A program made the translations under genes and the position numbers. This document shows, in pieces, positions 6,594-14,153 of a stretch of DNA of 16,763 nt. Below the pieces are notes generated by a model. The model had not been told where the DNA came from, did no database searches, and worked only from the letters and a program-made list of their open reading frames with translations. Positions within the stretch are counted from its first letter, which is position 1; every line of letters starts with the position of its first letter. Origin of the DNA: an archaeon (GTDB taxonomy: Archaea > Asgardarchaeota > Hermodarchaeia > Hermodarchaeales > Hermodarchaeaceae); NCBI GenBank assembly GCA_016550405.1, contig JABXGX010000159.1, forward strand, positions 1 to 16,763. Direction: 5' to 3'.

Positions 6594-7146
6594 TGGAGTC
6601 TCACACCAAGCTTAACAGGTTTCATCAATTAAGTTGTTGGATGAGGCATCACTGGACTAAGGATTTGAGCATTTTGGAGAGTCTAAGTTGGTTGCAGTAT
6701 AGACACCTGTGTCGCCTGCGGTTCAACGTAGATGTTAAACGCCATACGCATGGTTATAGCTAAATCCTTCTGGGTTCGTACCTTTTTGCAGCAAAGGAAC
6801 CGAGCTGAAAGCTGGCTCCGCTTTTATAAATTCTGGAGAACGGAACGGGATGTGAAATGAAGATGCAGGTTACGCGAGGTACTCAATTCCCAATAGGTCC
6901 CCAAATTACCTAATTCATTCATTACCTATCAATTGCAAGAGAGTTAATCCTCTTTGTCGAGAATTTTTAGCTGTCGTATTTGTGGCTCTTGGAATAATCT
7001 TTTGGCTCTCGGGATGGAACTCTTCCCGGGGATGGTAGATGGTTCTTGGTGGGATTATCCTTTTTTCTAGCCATGCAAGGGATGGCTTGGAATACACCTT
7101 GGCTAGACATTCTTGGCTGAAAGCTAACTTGGTAACAAAGCTAGGA
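6594..7146. other. Spacer with a strong TATA box and possible gene remnants
   Basis: About 550 bases without a confident gene. TTTATAAA at 6823-6830 is a near-symmetric TATA element able to drive either strand. On the minus strand a 22-codon frame (6751-6683, starting MRMAFNIYVEPQ) ends in TAG and stays open to TAA at 6631-6629. On the plus strand a frame from about 6856 encodes a hydrophobic helix (FLAVVFVALGIIFWLSGW), hits TAG at 7036 and continues from ATG 7039 to TAG 7170, overlapping the end of the M20 gene. Neither has a convincing start. They may be decayed genes, tiny genes or chance. No tRNA fold was found. Confidence 0.4.
6823..6830. promoter_or_regulatory. TATA box, near-palindromic
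   Basis: TTTATAAA is close to the archaeal TATA consensus and reads the same on both strands. On the minus strand it is about 230 nt before the MBL-fold gene, implying a long leader if used for it. On the plus strand it points at a weak, gene-free region. Confidence 0.4.
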
Positions 7147-8484
7147 TTAAAGGCAAAGGTAGTGGACTAGCTGTTTGGTCATATTGATGAGGTCATCAAT
7201 CTGCACCCATTCATCTGGCTTGTGGGCGGAAAGATTCTCAAATGAGGCTGCACCGATGCCGATGATGCTGTCGATGCCACACGCCTGAGTGATAAAGCCC
7301 ATATCAGTTGAGGCCGCTCCCCCTCCGAGGATGAAGTCACTGTCATGATAATTGTGAACGGCTTTGAGGGCTTCACGCATCTTCAAAGCGAACTGGCTGG
7401 TCGTATCAGCCTTGAATGGGCGATAGGTATGGAGAACAGATGTTTCGACGCTGAGTGCTTTACTATTCACTCTTCCGCGTGCTATGGCTTGTTCGATTTC
7501 ATCTACAACTTGTTCATACGTTTCTTCCGGAATGTAGCGACGATTGACGACTACATGGCATTCTGCAGGGACAATATTGCTCTTATTTCCTCCATGAATA
7601 ATATCGATGTTAAACATGGGGGTGACCATGTCAGAGGGGGCCCCGAACGATCGTAACAGCGGGATAAGTGGTATAGCTGATTCACGTTTCTCCACTTCGT
7701 CTTTTAGCTTCAGGAGCTCGGCGAGGATTGGTATCATGGCTTCAATGGCATTGATGCCCATGAAGTTCATCCCCGAATGACAGCTTCGACCTTTTACGGT
7801 TATTTTCACGTCCACATTTCCAGCAACACCTGCAACGATGAGAGGAACCTGCCCACCAAGTTCAGTGTTGATAACATGTCCTTGGACATAACCTTCCTTT
7901 GCGAGATGGTAGATTCCAGGGTACATGCCAATTTCTTCGTCTGTGCAGAAGGTGCAAATCAAGTCGTAATGGGGTCGAAGTTTAAGTTCATGGATGGTTT
8001 CCATCGCTAGCAGAATGGCTGCGATACTGCCTTTCATATCGATGGCGCCTCGTCCAAAGAGCTTACCATCTTCGACTACGGGATTGAATGGATCCTTTGT
8101 CCACGGCTCTTCGATTGGCACGACATCCATGTGCGCATAAATAGTCACAGGTTCCTGACGATGATGGGTTTGTCGAGCAATTAGATTAGTTCGCGGGCCT
8201 TCAAGAGGAAGGGGAATTTTTGTGATTTCGTCTGAGGGAACTATGACGCGCTCGGTTTGGAACTCTAGCTTTTGAAGATGGGTTTCAAGGAAGGCAACAA
8301 TTTCTTCGTAATTGTCTCCTGGAGGCACAACTGTTGGTATGCGAATAAGGTCTCCCAACAGGGTGATTAAGTGGCCACGTTTGGTTTCGATATGTTGGAA
8401 AACCGTATCTGGGCTTGGTCGTTGGGTGGGTGACTCTTTCTTTTGGGCATCTAAACTAGGTGTTGAGTTTGTAATGGTTTTCAC
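7147..8484 (-). CDS. M20-family metallopeptidase (ArgE/DapE-like amidohydrolase)
   Basis: A 445-residue protein with all M20 landmarks: YAHMDVVP (metal ligand H118, catalytic-site D120), GRGAIDMKG (bridging D149), CTDEEIG (general base E183, ligand E184), NTELGG (E208) and SAHKPDEW (ligand H421). The inserted dimerisation domain spans about 220-335 (SCHSGMNFMGINAIEAM; GGNKSNIVPAECHVVVNRRY). It should be a cytoplasmic two-zinc enzyme that removes acyl groups from amino acids or cleaves small peptides; desuccinylase, deacetylase or dipeptidase activity cannot be told apart. The start codon is GTG, with no clear Shine-Dalgarno site, and the first 30 residues are polar and not conserved in the family, so the true start may be later. 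It stands alone, divergent from the gene at 8619. Confidence 0.9.
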   Translation of the reverse strand: MKTITNSTPSLDAQKKESPTQRPSPDTVFQHIETKRGHLITLLGDLIRIPTVVPPGDNYEEIVAFLETHLQKLEFQTERVIVPSDEITKIPLPLEGPRTNLIARQTHHRQEPVTIYAHMDVVPIEEPWTKDPFNPVVEDGKLFGRGAIDMKGSIAAILLAMETIHELKLRPHYDLICTFCTDEEIGMYPGIYHLAKEGYVQGHVINTELGGQVPLIVAGVAGNVDVKITVKGRSCHSGMNFMGINAIEAMIPILAELLKLKDEVEKRESAIPLIPLLRSFGAPSDMVTPMFNIDIIHGGNKSNIVPAECHVVVNRRYIPEETYEQVVDEIEQAIARGRVNSKALSVETSVLHTYRPFKADTTSQFALKMREALKAVHNYHDSDFILGGGAASTDMGFITQACGIDSIIGIGAASFENLSAHKPDEWVQIDDLINMTKQLVHYLCL

Positions 8485-8618
8485 ATTAAATGGGTGTCAG
8501 GTACACACAAAAACCCCCTAATTGTTTAGCAAAAAGTGGATAATGTGTTCTTAACTAATCAGTATTTTTTGGTGTGCCCTCCGAAACGCCTTTACCTACT
8601 AACTGCGAGGGAAAATCG

Positions 8619-9755
8619 ATGAATTCAGTTCGACCGGCCTTCACTCGCCATGCCGAGACAGTCCGTGATTACATCGTTGCCTTGTTCCAAGTGGATTCAG
8701 GGATATATAATATCGACCAGCTTAAGACAATTCTGCAAGAGCCTGATACCACAGTACGTCTCGAAACCGAATGGCTGCAATCTCTCCTCAAACTCCTACT
8801 CTATGTTGAGGAATATACTACTTTAGTTCAAAATTGGGGGAATCACACCCTTGGTCTGTTGAAAAATCTAGGCGCGAATAAGCGAGAACTTAATCTGTAT
8901 GAGAATCGCCACATCACTGCGTCTCAAATCCTACAAAAGAAGCATTTTGATCAGAACTACCTCCGATGGGTCCTAGAAGATGCTGCACAAGAATTGGACC
9001 CATTGATTGGCACTGCCCACCAACTCATTAACAATTTCACTTATTTTGCCAACCTAATCGAGCGATTTGGTGGTCCTTTTCTATCAAATATCCACCAAAT
9101 CGCCACTGCGTGGGAAGCGAATGCCCGTCGTGACTTCTTGGTGCCCCTTTCGACCATTCTTCAAGAAATTGATACTCAAGGGGATCCCTCCATTACCTTG
9201 CAGCAGTTTGCTCGTTATCTTGATACCATTGCTCAGGTCGTATCGGTGATGCCGATGTTTGTCACTGAATCCGATGGTATCGCAACCTATTCACCTGAGG
9301 TCCTCAAATCGGGTCAACGGTTCATTACTCAACTCATTGATGGGATAGAACACCTTCGGCAATTCGTCCAACTCCGTTCACAAGTGTATTCAGTATTGAT
9401 TAACGAGCAATCAGCCCTTTGGAATGCCGTGCTGCCCAAGGATACCCCCGTAGAGCATGTCCTTATTACACTGGGACTTAACCCGGCACAGTCCGTCGAG
9501 GATCTAATCCCAAACCCATTTCCCGTCGATACTCTACCGTTAGCCTTTCAACAAGCAGCGGAAGCTTTGGCAATTTGGGAATCAACGATTAATGCCTCAA
9601 TCCCTTATCTCAATAAGGCACTGATTCTTAACCAGATATTACAATCTCCAGCAGTCGCAAAGTTCTTACAGGCAGATCAACGTCGGCTTGAACTGTATCA
9701 TGAATGGCATCCACGTATCACAGAGACGTTTAAGACTCTCCAGAAATCACTGTAA
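8619..9755 (+). CDS. Unrecognised, largely helical cytoplasmic protein
   Basis: A 378-residue protein from ATG 8619, chosen because GAGGG (8607-8611) lies 7 nt upstream; an upstream in-frame GTG at 8574 would add 15 residues. The sequence is almost all predicted helix, with Leu, Gln, Ile and Ala heptad-like runs (ETEWLQSLLKLLLYVEEYTT, QRFITQLIDGIEHLRQFVQL, AFQQAAEALAIWESTI) and few Gly or Pro. It has no signal peptide, membrane segment, Cys cluster or nucleotide-binding loop. I do not recognise any family. A helical-repeat scaffold or a coiled-coil structural protein is possible. It ends 1 nt before the convergent DUF362 gene, with no room for a separate terminator. Confidence 0.8.
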   Translation: MNSVRPAFTRHAETVRDYIVALFQVDSGIYNIDQLKTILQEPDTTVRLETEWLQSLLKLLLYVEEYTTLVQNWGNHTLGLLKNLGANKRELNLYENRHITASQILQKKHFDQNYLRWVLEDAAQELDPLIGTAHQLINNFTYFANLIERFGGPFLSNIHQIATAWEANARRDFLVPLSTILQEIDTQGDPSITLQQFARYLDTIAQVVSVMPMFVTESDGIATYSPEVLKSGQRFITQLIDGIEHLRQFVQLRSQVYSVLINEQSALWNAVLPKDTPVEHVLITLGLNPAQSVEDLIPNPFPVDTLPLAFQQAAEALAIWESTINASIPYLNKALILNQILQSPAVAKFLQADQRRLELYHEWHPRITETFKTLQKSL

Positions 9756-9756
9756 T

Positions 9757-10584
9757 TTAATTTGGCTTCTTTTTCTTTCCTTTGACTTTTTCTCGAATAA
9801 AATCACGAATTTCTTCCAAATCTTTACCAACTATGTCTATCTTTTCAAGATGAGCTTCGCCTAATCCTTGTTCGCCTGCCATTTTGAGCATCTTACTTTT
9901 CAATGGGTCCGTATCTAAGAGTGCAAAAGCCACAGCATCAACCGCTACCGCATCCCGACCAACAAGAAACAAATTCAATGGAATTCGGTTTTCTTTCTTC
10001 GCTGCAGGGGTTGGCAACACTGACGTGCCATCAATAGCCGCCAAATCGATTCCTCCGACGGCTTCGAATAAGCTGAGAACTACAGACTCCAAATTCTTAT
10101 GGTAAACGGCTTTCTTCCTCATGGGCAGTAAACCAAATAGATTCTTGATGACCGAGCCTCTTGAATAGCGTCGTAAAATGTGAGAGCTAATTAAGACTCG
10201 GTCTTCAAAAAGAAGATGTGAAAGGGCCATCTCCTCTCCCGCAATATCAACATTCCTGGTGTTGGTATCTTCAGAGAGGTTGAAGGGCACTACTCGTTCT
10301 GTGAAGAGATCCTTCCATATTTGTAGGCGCTCGCTGCCTATACCCCGATAGTTGTCGGATTCAATTAACCAGATCTTGGGTGCACGGGGAAAATTGTTTA
10401 CGACAGCACGAGCCACAGGGATAGTTGTATATGCTTCCTGTCTTGGGTCAAATACTCCCAATTTATACAGCACTTCACGCTTTGGTGTATTGAGATCTGC
10501 GATACCGCCAAGCAATTTGAGTGCCTTTTCAAAAGAAGCTGCCGCATCTTTCCCAATTTCCATTAGTGCCACTTTCACCATCAT
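9757..10584 (-). CDS. DUF362-family protein without ferredoxin domain
   Basis: A 275-residue protein. The signature lies near the end: VGRDAVAVDAVAFALLDTDP, then MAGEQGLGEAHLEKIDIVG, typical of DUF362. The middle has DVAGEEM-like and HILRRYSRGSVIKNLFGLLP segments (KN-GLLP is also usual in this family). Many relatives carry ferredoxin motifs; this one has no Cys cluster, and its C-terminus is only a Lys-rich tail (EKVKGKKKKPN). The biochemical role of the family is not well defined. The start is ATG 10584 (a second ATG follows at 10581), preceded by GGAAGTGAT, eight of nine matches to GGAGGTGAT. It is divergent from the phosphatase gene at 10682. Confidence 0.8.
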   Translation of the reverse strand: MMVKVALMEIGKDAAASFEKALKLLGGIADLNTPKREVLYKLGVFDPRQEAYTTIPVARAVVNNFPRAPKIWLIESDNYRGIGSERLQIWKDLFTERVVPFNLSEDTNTRNVDIAGEEMALSHLLFEDRVLISSHILRRYSRGSVIKNLFGLLPMRKKAVYHKNLESVVLSLFEAVGGIDLAAIDGTSVLPTPAAKKENRIPLNLFLVGRDAVAVDAVAFALLDTDPLKSKMLKMAGEQGLGEAHLEKIDIVGKDLEEIRDFIREKVKGKKKKPN

Positions 10585-10597
10585 CTATCACTTCCAA

Positions 10598-10643
10598 AGT
10601 GTTACACTAAGAACACCTCAAAATCTCAGACGAATCTATAAAT
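10598..10643. promoter_or_regulatory. Divergent promoter with palindrome
   Basis: The 97 bp between the DUF362 gene (-) and the phosphatase gene (+) hold TATAAAT at 10637-10643, properly placed for a transcript starting near 10665, 17 nt before the ATG at 10682. Its other strand (GATTTATAGATT) could serve the minus gene. An 11-bp palindrome, AGTGTTACACT at 10598-10608, lies near the minus-strand start and may be an operator. Confidence 0.4.
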
Positions 10644-10681
10644 CTATTTACTGGGACCCAGCATTTACTAACGAACCTGAA

Positions 10682-11134
10682 ATGACAGATACGTGTGGAT
10701 TCTATTGGGTATTGGACGGAAAACTCGCTGGATCCGGGTATCCGGGAGCTTGTTTGAACTGGATTTTCCAGGAGCAAGGAATTCGGGCGATTCTTTCACT
10801 GCAACCGCTTGCCCCAAAGGATTTCGAACAAGCCCAAGACATGGGAATCCTAGTTCAAACAGAGCCTATACTCGATTTCACTGCAGGCTCTCCTGCACAA
10901 CGGAACAGAGCCCTACACATAATCAATGATTTTCAATCCCAAGGTCTTCCAACACTTGTCCACTGCCAAGGAGGCTTGGGACGCACAGGAATGATTCTAG
11001 CCCTTTACTTAGTTCGAGAAAAGGGGTTTTCAGCGGATTCGGCCATCAAAAAGATCCGCACACTCAGGCAAGGTTCAATTGAACCAGGCACCGGACAAGA
11101 AGAAGCTATTCGGGCCGCAAAAGAAACGAAATAA
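10682..11134 (+). CDS. Dual-specificity/tyrosine phosphatase-like protein
   Basis: A 150-residue cytoplasmic protein of the cysteine-phosphatase superfamily. The active-site loop HCQGGLGRTG (H94, C95, R101, T102) matches HCxxGxxR(S/T), and D65 in PILDFTAG is well placed as the general acid. The C-terminal LRQGSIEPGTGQEEAI carries the conserved Gln (Q139). Its length and motifs resemble the small DUSP23-like phosphatases. It may dephosphorylate proteins or small phosphorylated metabolites; the substrate is unknown. The start is ATG 10682, with a TATA box 39 nt before it and no Shine-Dalgarno; the frame is open much further upstream, but that extension lies antisense in the DUF362 gene and is not protein-like. 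Confidence 0.88.
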   Translation: MTDTCGFYWVLDGKLAGSGYPGACLNWIFQEQGIRAILSLQPLAPKDFEQAQDMGILVQTEPILDFTAGSPAQRNRALHIINDFQSQGLPTLVHCQGGLGRTGMILALYLVREKGFSADSAIKKIRTLRQGSIEPGTGQEEAIRAAKETK

Positions 11135-11220
11135 GGAAATTACTTCTCACATATCCCTTGTTCCAATGTTCGCAACAAAGAAAAATAAAGAAAGTATTAT
11201 TAAGCAGACTCTGGATTCTC

Positions 11221-11226
11221 GGTGAT
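11221..11226 (+). promoter_or_regulatory. Shine-Dalgarno that sets the start of the iron-sulfur protein gene
   Basis: GGTGAT at 11221-11226 overlaps an in-frame GTG at 11222 and lies 4 nt before ATG 11231, so the ATG is the probable start. An A-rich TATA-like element lies around 11182-11192. Confidence 0.5.
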
Positions 11227-11230
11227 CCGC

Positions 11231-12082
11231 ATGTGTAAAATCTGTACTGCCCATGGAGCTGGCAAAAAATGGTTTGAAGTCAAACGTCATGTAGAAGTAA
11301 AATACGCTAAGGAGATGGGCTTCGAACCCTGGGAAAAAGACCATTGGCATTATGTTCACCAACAATATGCCCAACTTGCTGCTCAAGCCGGCGATGCCAT
11401 GGCAAACCCCGCTATGGCTGATTCCATTCGAAAAATGATGGACGATATGATTTTTCAAATTCATCCTCTCGAAAAAGGCGTCACTTTCACATTTCCCCAA
11501 GGGCATGGTGCCCAAGTGCTAACGCGCGAAGAGATTGAAGGTGTAATCAAGCTCTCCGGAGAACCCTATCTTGTCGAATGCCTTTGTCGGAAAATGATAA
11601 ACGGCGCAAACGATCGGTGCTGCATCCCATTAGGGCTCCATGGCGAAACTGCGGAGATGTTTCCATCGAAAGATGAAAAAGTAGAACGTATTAGCGTCGA
11701 AGAAGCCATTGCATTAACTAGGCAGTTCAACAAGGAAGGGCGTGTTCACACCTTAGCTGGAACGCCTTTACCTATGGCGATGGCGGTCTGTAACTGCGAA
11801 CTGCCCTATTGTATTGCGCTCCGACCTCGAGTTGATATGGGCTTCAAGTACATCATCAGAAGTCACTGGGTCGCAAAGGTTGATGTCGACAAATGCGTTG
11901 GCTGTCGGGAATGTCTTTCCCGCTGCCAATTTGGAGCAGTGACCTTTTCAAATGCCACCGAACGTGCCAATATTGACATGTGGAAATGTTATGGCTGTGG
12001 TCTTTGTCAGGAAGCCTGCCCAGAGAACGCAATTGAATTAATTTCGCGGGAATCCCTTCCCGCTTTGAAGGATTGGTGGTAG
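11231..12082 (+). CDS. Multi-cluster iron-sulfur protein with C-terminal 2[4Fe-4S] ferredoxin domain
   Basis: A 283-residue protein. It starts with MCKICTAHGAGKKW (C2, C5), a known opening of a family of ferredoxin-like proteins. The middle holds a second, non-ferredoxin Cys set (ECLCRKM with C117 and C119, C130 and C131, then VCNCELPYC with C187, C189, C194) around the segment RISVEEAIALTRQFNKEGRVH typical of the same family. The C-terminus is a standard bacterial-type ferredoxin: CVGCRECLSRC (C222, C225, C228, C232) and CYGCGLCQEACP (C253, C256, C259, C263). It probably carries at least two, perhaps three, [4Fe-4S] clusters and passes electrons in the cytoplasm. The partner is unknown, but the next gene, nearly touching it, encodes another ferredoxin. 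It ends in TAG. Confidence 0.85.
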   Translation: MCKICTAHGAGKKWFEVKRHVEVKYAKEMGFEPWEKDHWHYVHQQYAQLAAQAGDAMANPAMADSIRKMMDDMIFQIHPLEKGVTFTFPQGHGAQVLTREEIEGVIKLSGEPYLVECLCRKMINGANDRCCIPLGLHGETAEMFPSKDEKVERISVEEAIALTRQFNKEGRVHTLAGTPLPMAMAVCNCELPYCIALRPRVDMGFKYIIRSHWVAKVDVDKCVGCRECLSRCQFGAVTFSNATERANIDMWKCYGCGLCQEACPENAIELISRESLPALKDWW

Positions 12083-12084
12083 AG

Positions 12085-12333
12085 ATGCAAAATCACTACA
12101 ACGTCGAATGGTCTAATGAAAAGTGTCAAAACGCCATTGATTGCGTTCGGTGCCTCCGTGCCTGCCCTCAAGCAGTATTTGCCTTGTATGCCCCAAACCG
12201 GGAAGAAGGTGTTCCCCCTACCGAATATGTGATTTCACCGGCCATGCAAATGTTTTGCAATGGATGTAATGCATGTATCGAAGCCTGTCCCGTAGGTGCG
12301 CTTAAGGTCTATCCCAAAGCTGAAGCACAATAA
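12085..12333 (+). CDS. 2[4Fe-4S] ferredoxin
   Basis: An 82-residue protein with two cluster motifs. The second is standard, CNGCNACIEACPVGAL (C58, C61, C64, C68). The first is unusual: CQNAIDCVRCLRACP (C14, C20, C23, C27), with five residues instead of two between the first two cysteines. A 30-residue spacer separates the motifs. The ATG at 12085 comes 2 nt after the stop of the previous gene, with GGTGGT just upstream, so the two genes form one operon and probably act together as an electron-transfer pair. The oxidoreductase they serve is not identifiable in the window. Confidence 0.85.
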   Translation: MQNHYNVEWSNEKCQNAIDCVRCLRACPQAVFALYAPNREEGVPPTEYVISPAMQMFCNGCNACIEACPVGALKVYPKAEAQ

Positions 12334-12389
12334 GCTGAATTAAACTTGCGTCCTACAACCGAATGTGTAAATCATCGGGTCAATTTCTT

Positions 12390-12845
12390 TTATAGCTTCA
12401 GCTCTTCAATTTTCGCTAGGATGTCATCGACATGTCCAGTGATGTTTACTTTGGGCCAGATAAACTGGATGATGCCCTTCCGGTCAATAAGAAAGGTCAC
12501 ACGCTTTGCCATGCCGATTCCTGGGGTTTTCACGCCATAAAGATCAACTATCTTCTTATCTGCATCTGCAATTAGAGGATACGACAGTGCATGTTTAGAC
12601 TTGAACCCAGCCTGTCTCTTCACATTATCTGTGCTTACTCCAATCACTTTGGCACCTATCCCAGTCAACCGGATCATGTTATCCCGAAAGGAACAGGCCT
12701 CCTTTGTACAACCAGAGGTGTAAGCACGGGGGTAAAAGAACAAGATCACTATGTTCCCTTTCAAACTTGCAAGTTCTAATTCCTTTTCCTCATCGGTAGT
12801 TCCAATAAAATTGGGGGCAACTTGCCCCACATTAGGCATACCCAT
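12390..12845 (-). CDS. Thiol peroxidase, PrxQ/Bcp-type peroxiredoxin
   Basis: A 151-residue protein of the AhpC/TSA superfamily. The active site is YPRAYTSGCTKEACSFRD: peroxidatic C46 and resolving C51 in the CxxxxC spacing that defines the PrxQ/Bcp group, with R54 nearby. It reduces hydrogen peroxide or organic hydroperoxides using a thiol reductant such as thioredoxin, in the cytoplasm. An excellent GAGGTGA (complement of 12851-12857) lies 5 nt before ATG 12845, which I take as the start; upstream GTG codons overlap that site. It is convergent with the ferredoxin operon and next to the flavin reductase-rubredoxin gene on the same strand, about 70 nt apart. Confidence 0.92.
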   Translation of the reverse strand: MGMPNVGQVAPNFIGTTDEEKELELASLKGNIVILFFYPRAYTSGCTKEACSFRDNMIRLTGIGAKVIGVSTDNVKRQAGFKSKHALSYPLIADADKKIVDLYGVKTPGIGMAKRVTFLIDRKGIIQFIWPKVNITGHVDDILAKIEELKL

Positions 12846-12915
12846 CACGGTCACCTCACGCCCATGAGAAATGCTTGCATCTATTATTCATTACGCTCTT
12901 CTTAGATTTCCTGTT

Positions 12916-13620
12916 TTAAACGGGTTTAAACTGGCTCTTTCGAGCTCCACATACAGGACAAACCCAATCTTCAGGAATATCAGCAAAAGCTGTACCTGGG
13001 GCAATCCCATGTTCGGGATCCCCCTTTTCAGGATCGTAAACCCAACCACAAACCTCGCATTGATATTTACCGTTATTTCCTGAGGAAGACTCGGGCTTGG
13101 AAGTCGGTGGGAGATAAGTGGCTGCCCGTTTGGAGGTTTTTCCCCCCTTCACTTCATGATAATAGGCGTAGGTCAACGGGTTTCCCTCTTTCAGTCTCTT
13201 TGCGCCTTTTACTTCTCCAATGAAGAGTGTGTGAGTGCCAACATCTACTTGATCGGTCACTTTTACTTCAATGTAGGCAATCGCATTATCGACAACAATG
13301 GGGCAATCTTTGATGCCATCTAGAAACTTGACGTTCTGAAACTTATCCAGTTCACGACCAGAGCGAAACCCGAACCGGCCGATGAACGCAATCGGAGTTG
13401 TCTCAGCAAGTATTGACACAGACAACATCCTGCTCTTCTCAATAAGCTCGTGAGTCAGATTCTTCTTATTGATACTCACTGCAATCTGGATTGGGGAAGC
13501 AGTTATTTGAAAAACAGTATTTACGATCTGTCCATTCACCTGCTCATCCACTCTGGCGGCGACAACATACATTCCATAACTGAGAAGATTCAGAACCGAA
13601 ATATCCAATTCAGTATCCAT
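12916..13620 (-). CDS. Flavin reductase-rubredoxin fusion (Hrb-like)
   Basis: A 234-residue two-domain protein. Residues 1-165 are a flavin-reductase-like FMN-binding domain ([86 protein letters not shown]). After a Ser/Gly/Asn-rich linker (about 170-185) comes a rubredoxin: [20 protein letters not shown], then [12 protein letters not shown], with iron ligands C188, C191, C221 and C224. The same fusion is known as high-molecular-weight rubredoxin in anaerobes, where it passes NAD(P)H electrons to flavodiiron proteins for O2 or NO reduction. No flavodiiron gene is in this window. The start is taken at ATG 13620 (GGAG 9 nt upstream); ATG 13626 is possible. It follows a small gene by about 34 nt, probably in one operon. 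Confidence 0.9.
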   Translation of the reverse strand: MDTELDISVLNLLSYGMYVVAARVDEQVNGQIVNTVFQITASPIQIAVSINKKNLTHELIEKSRMLSVSILAETTPIAFIGRFGFRSGRELDKFQNVKFLDGIKDCPIVVDNAIAYIEVKVTDQVDVGTHTLFIGEVKGAKRLKEGNPLTYAYYHEVKGGKTSKRAATYLPPTSKPESSSGNNGKYQCEVCGWVYDPEKGDPEHGIAPGTAFADIPEDWVCPVCGARKSQFKPV

Positions 13621-13654
13621 CCTCATCAACTCCGCAAGAAACCTGTTAAAAATG

Positions 13655-13867
13655 CTAATTTTCTGGTTCGATCAGATAGTTGCAGTCTTTCACAATGTAA
13701 GTAAATTGCTTGATCATCCTTAGTGCCTCTTGATAACTTGCCACACGATGCCTTGCAGAAGGTTCAAGCATTTCATCAAGGCTGCTGTTCAGCTCATTCA
13801 CTTTTTCCTTTTCAAGGTGAACAGTACGCGGCTTACAGTTATCTATTAACGACTTTTGGTTCGACAT
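13655..13867 (-). CDS. Small helical protein of unknown function
   Basis: A 70-residue polar, probably helical protein ([60 protein letters not shown]). The start is ATG 13867, with GGTGA (complement of 13873-13877) just 5 nt upstream; an in-frame ATG at 13879 overlaps that site. There is no signal peptide, membrane helix or known motif; its two Cys do not form a cluster. It ends in TAG followed two codons later by TAA. It lies just upstream of the flavin reductase-rubredoxin gene and is probably co-transcribed, so it may be a partner or a small regulator of that redox system. I do not recognise the family. Confidence 0.65.
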   Translation of the reverse strand: MSNQKSLIDNCKPRTVHLEKEKVNELNSSLDEMLEPSARHRVASYQEALRMIKQFTYIVKDCNYLIEPEN

Positions 13868-14012
13868 TCCTTTCACCATTTATCAATTCTTAGAAAGGCG
13901 AAAATTTACTAGGATCACTCATACTTCGGGGTCTCTGATATAGAAAGAGGCTATTTATCTATTCCGTGATTACAAAAACATCAGACGAACCAGGCGATGA
14001 GTGCCCGTAGCC

Positions 14013-14021
14013 TTTTTATAT
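14013..14021 (+). promoter_or_regulatory. TATA box of the OB-fold gene at 14154
   Basis: TTTTTATAT, followed by a G-run. The inverted paralogue has TTTTTTATAGGGG (complement of 2972-2980) at almost the same distance from its ATG (136 versus 137 nt by box centre). This implies leaders of about 110 nt for both genes. A second TATA-like TATAGA (14130-14135), also present in the paralogue, sits close enough for a leaderless transcript. Confidence 0.45.
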
Positions 14022-14153
14022 GGGGGTTGGTTTGGGGAAAGAAGCAGGTCAAAAACTCTTAATCATTTTCTCTTGTGGCTACCTCACCATTGCGGCAGAC
14101 CTTGAGGAAGGATTTAGTTGGAAGCCTAGTATAGAAGCAACGTGGTACCCAAA

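Noticed and set aside
6700..6760. GGTTCAA resembling a tRNA T-loop
   Set aside because: No acceptor, D or anticodon stem could be folded around it on either strand.
10352..10681. N-terminal extension of the phosphatase frame
   Set aside because: It lies antisense to the DUF362 gene, has non-protein-like composition and crosses the promoter with its TATA box; the start at 10682 gives a normal-length phosphatase.
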